From Candidatus Sulfobium mesophilum (GTDB lineage: Bacteria; Nitrospirota; Thermodesulfovibrionia; Thermodesulfovibrionales; UBA6898): DNA of 60,166 nt. Position numbers and translations under genes: made by a program. The notes under the pieces are model-generated. The model was not told where the DNA came from, made no database searches, and saw only the letters and a program-made list of their open reading frames with translations. The stretch lies in NCBI GenBank assembly GCA_900302705.1, contig OUUY01000097.1, positions 1-60,166 on the forward strand, given 5' to 3'. Shown here piece after piece: positions 58,452-60,166 of this stretch; the first letter of the stretch is position 1; the number at the start of each line of letters is the position of its first letter.

Positions 58452-58470
58452 CACAGGCCTCCTGTTTTTG
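58452..58470 (+). terminator. Short Rho-independent terminator after the LysM gene
   Basis: ACAGG / CCTGT with a 3-base loop is followed by TTTT. It lies 8 bases after the stop in the 45-base gap between converging genes. Confidence 0.5.
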
Positions 58471-58489
58471 CCCTTGCCTGCACAGGGAA

Positions 58490-59920
58490 TCAGGCTGTTG
58501 TAAGGACCTTCAGAGCGCGTAATCTGCTGGGGTGTTTTAATTTTCTGAGTGCCTTTGCCTCGATTTGACGTACCCGCTCACGCGTAATTGAGAGGTGCCT
58601 GCCGACTTCCTCGAGCGTATGATCTCTGTCAACCCCTATGCCAAATCTCATTCTTATCACTTTTTCCTCTTTCGGGGTCAGAGTCTTCAGTATCATGAGT
58701 ATTTGTTCGGAGATCTCGTTCTTTTCCGCGTCTGAATATGGAGATGGACTGTTTTTGTCTCCAATGAAGTCTTCGAGTTCTGTATCTTCATCTCCCACCG
58801 GAGTCTGAAGCGCAATAGGGTCTTGTATCGCCCTGAAAACCTCCTCTACTTTTTTGGTAGGAACAACCAATTTCTTGGCGATTTCTTCATTGCTCGGTTC
58901 CCTGCCCAGCTGCTGAGTCAACTCCCTGGAGGCCTTTGTTACCCGGTTATAAAACTCCATCATATGAACAGGGACCCTTATTGTCTTAGTTTGATCAATC
59001 AGGGCACGGGTGATAGCCTGTCTTATCCACCAAGTTGCATATGTAGAAAATTTAAAGCCTTTTTCATACTTGAACTTATCAACCGCCTTCATCAATCCTA
59101 TGTTGCCCTCCTGAATAAGATCAAGCAAGGGAAGGCCTCTGCCAACGTAATTCTTAGCGATATTGACTACAAGACGCAGGTTCCTTGTTATCAACTCATT
59201 CTTGGCCTCAGTAACAAGAGCCCTCGCCTTTGTAATTCTGTCCCACTTACCCCTCAGCTCATCGAGTCTTATCCCGGTTTCTGTTTCGACAGCTCGATAA
59301 TCGTTATGAACATCTTTGGCAAGGGCGGACAATTTCATAGGATTAACGTCTTTTTTCTTCTTGTCGTATATTACCTTCTTGAGATCCTTCAATGTGCCGT
59401 GCCTCATGATCTTCCTGTCGGCGATCTCAACCTTCCTCATGAGGGTATCGAGGATCTTTAGACTGATAATCAAGGCCTCATCCGGCTTTTCTTCTTCTAC
59501 CTCGGCGGGCTCTTCTTCCACAACTTCCAAACTCTCCTCTATTTTTTTATAAAGAGGCATTGCAGTAACAATTTCCTTGATAATCTCTCTGCCCTCTTCC
59601 AATCTCTTGGCAAGTTCAGTTTCCTCATCCTTGGTAAGTATGGAGATATCGCCCATCGAATGGAAGTACGCCTGAACAAGGTCTTCCGTCTTTTCGTATT
59701 CCCCTGCTTCCTCCTCCTCAGGACCCTCTTCCTCAGAAATGCCGGGCTCTTCATAATCAACGACCTTTACCCCCATATCCTGTAAGAGGTCCATAAGGTC
59801 TTCCAATTCATCCGGAGAGAAAAATTCCGACGGCAACGCATCATTTATTTCATCGTAGGTAAGCGTTCCCCTTCTCTTACCCATGTCTATGATTTCTTCG
59901 AAGATATCCCTTTCTCTCAT
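58490..59920 (-). CDS. rpoD: RNA polymerase primary sigma factor RpoD
   Basis: 476 residues, shorter than the E. coli protein because the non-conserved region is reduced. Region 1.1 is about residues 5-55. Region 1.2 is at TEDLVQAYFHSMGDISILTKDEE. Regions 2.1-2.4 include NLRLVVNIAKNYVGRGLPLLDLIQEGNIGLMKAVDKFKYEKGFKFSTYATWWIRQAITRAL. Region 3 follows, and region 4 has the helix-turn-helix HTLEEVGRHLSITRERVRQIEAKALRKL. It directs housekeeping transcription. The start has AAGGAG upstream. The leader contains a terminator-like hairpin (59967-59985), and the next gene upstream is 23S rRNA. Confidence 0.97.
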   Translation of the reverse strand: MRERDIFEEIIDMGKRRGTLTYDEINDALPSEFFSPDELEDLMDLLQDMGVKVVDYEEPGISEEEGPEEEEAGEYEKTEDLVQAYFHSMGDISILTKDEETELAKRLEEGREIIKEIVTAMPLYKKIEESLEVVEEEPAEVEEEKPDEALIISLKILDTLMRKVEIADRKIMRHGTLKDLKKVIYDKKKKDVNPMKLSALAKDVHNDYRAVETETGIRLDELRGKWDRITKARALVTEAKNELITRNLRLVVNIAKNYVGRGLPLLDLIQEGNIGLMKAVDKFKYEKGFKFSTYATWWIRQAITRALIDQTKTIRVPVHMMEFYNRVTKASRELTQQLGREPSNEEIAKKLVVPTKKVEEVFRAIQDPIALQTPVGDEDTELEDFIGDKNSPSPYSDAEKNEISEQILMILKTLTPKEEKVIRMRFGIGVDRDHTLEEVGRHLSITRERVRQIEAKALRKLKHPSRLRALKVLTTA

Positions 59921-59949
59921 ATTACTCCTTCAGTTTGCACCATTCAGAA

Positions 59950-59985
59950 CAAGAAAATACAAGAAAAGGGCCCTTAGGCGGCCCT
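59950..59985 (-). terminator. Terminator-like hairpin between 23S rRNA and rpoD
   Basis: AGGGCC / GGCCCT with a 7-base loop is followed on the minus strand by TTTTCTTGTATTTTC. It could end the rRNA transcript, or attenuate rpoD if the promoter at 60009-60036 is used, since that promoter lies before the hairpin. Confidence 0.6.
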
Positions 59986-60008
59986 CTCTATGATGGTATT
60001 TTTTTTAT

Positions 60009-60036
60009 ATTCTACTACTTTTTTTATTTTTGGCAA
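60009..60036 (-). promoter_or_regulatory. Candidate rpoD promoter
   Basis: On the minus strand TTGCCA (60036-60031) and TAGAAT (60014-60009) are separated by 16 bases, in a very AT-rich stretch after the 23S 3' end. It is the only good hexamer pair seen before rpoD. Confidence 0.45.
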
Positions 60037-60076
60037 GTTTGTTTTTTTATATTTGACAACAGGAGGGAAATGAAAT

Positions 60077-60166
60077 AAGGGTCAAGACACACGGTCAATT
60101 AGTACTGGTCAGCTGAATGCATTACTGCACTTACACCTCCAGCCTATCGACGTGGTAGTCTACCAC
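60077..60166 (-). rRNA. 23S ribosomal RNA, 3' end (partial)
   Basis: The reverse complement reads GTGGTAGACTACCACGTCGA, then TAGGCTGGAGGTGTAAG, then CAGCTGACCAGTACTAATTG and ACCGTGTGTCTTGACCC. This is the universally recognisable last segment of 23S rRNA (E. coli: ..TAGGCCGGGTGTGTAAG.., ..GCTAACCGGTACTAAT..). Most of the gene is outside the window. No 5S rRNA is found in the 156 bases between this end and rpoD. Confidence 0.93.

Noticed and set aside
59921-60076. 5S rRNA gene expected after 23S
   Set aside because: The 156 bases are AT-rich with one hairpin and show none of the conserved 5S segments.
1-60166. tRNA genes, CRISPR arrays, transposases, prophage genes
   Set aside because: None recognised by reading both strands for T-loop motifs, regular spacer arrays or DDE/tyrosine recombinase motifs; a covariance-model scan was not possible.

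Overview
The window looks like a chromosomal segment of an uncultured anaerobic Gram-negative bacterium, most plausibly a Nitrospirota (Thermodesulfovibrionia-like) lineage or a related deltaproteobacterial group. This is inference from gene content: a 13-haem cytochrome with a membrane cytochrome b, a GSU3473-type small protein, a cyclic-di-GMP network with a GEMM riboswitch, outer-membrane-type lipoproteins and Bpt. No phage, transposase, CRISPR array or tRNA was recognised. Dispersed palindromic repeats are frequent between genes.

Layout. 1-3.6 kb: the 5' part of an inositol-monophosphatase-family gene (cut by the window edge), divergent from an active/inactive pair of M16 peptidases. 3.6-11 kb: a membrane GGDEF protein, gyrA, rsmG, and small repair and rescue genes (MagIII-like HhH-GPD protein, GGQ release-factor-like protein, endonuclease V, SEC-C protein). 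11-15.3 kb: mnmG coupled to a 17-repeat TPR protein. 15-21 kb: ferritin, a PepN-like aminopeptidase, glutamate dehydrogenase and a CBS-ACT protein. 21-26 kb: a complete liv-type ABC importer (K-H-M-G-F). 26-29 kb: cytochrome b plus 13-haem cytochrome, divergent from a 41-residue entericidin-like lipoprotein. 29-32.8 kb: patatin lipase, a membrane protein, bpt, ogt and queF.

32.9-39.5 kb is the most coherent regulatory unit. Read on the minus strand, a PAS-LuxR regulator is followed by a GEMM-I (cyclic-di-GMP class) riboswitch. Below the riboswitch lie a GAF-GGDEF cyclase, a PilZ-PilZ-DnaJ fusion, a HEAT-repeat protein and an HD-GYP phosphodiesterase. The last two share a homologous N-terminal domain, so synthesis, sensing, an effector arm and turnover may be under one ligand-sensing leader. 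A decayed queF copy lies just outside this block, on the side opposite the intact queF.

39.9-51 kb is accessory in character: a transglutaminase-like protein, a ChrB C-terminal domain with an MFS permease, a CgeB-like glycosyltransferase, a CinA-N protein, two HsdR-N-like paralogues that have lost nuclease residues, a dicluster ferredoxin, zinc-ribbon micro-proteins, and an acetolactate-synthase-like ThDP enzyme coupled to a GT2-like glycosyltransferase. 51-60 kb: a membrane spermidine-synthase-like fusion, LMW phosphatase, YkgJ-like protein, nitroreductase, radical SAM protein, LysM protein and rpoD. The window ends inside the 3' end of a 23S rRNA gene on the minus strand; no 5S gene is visible between it and rpoD.
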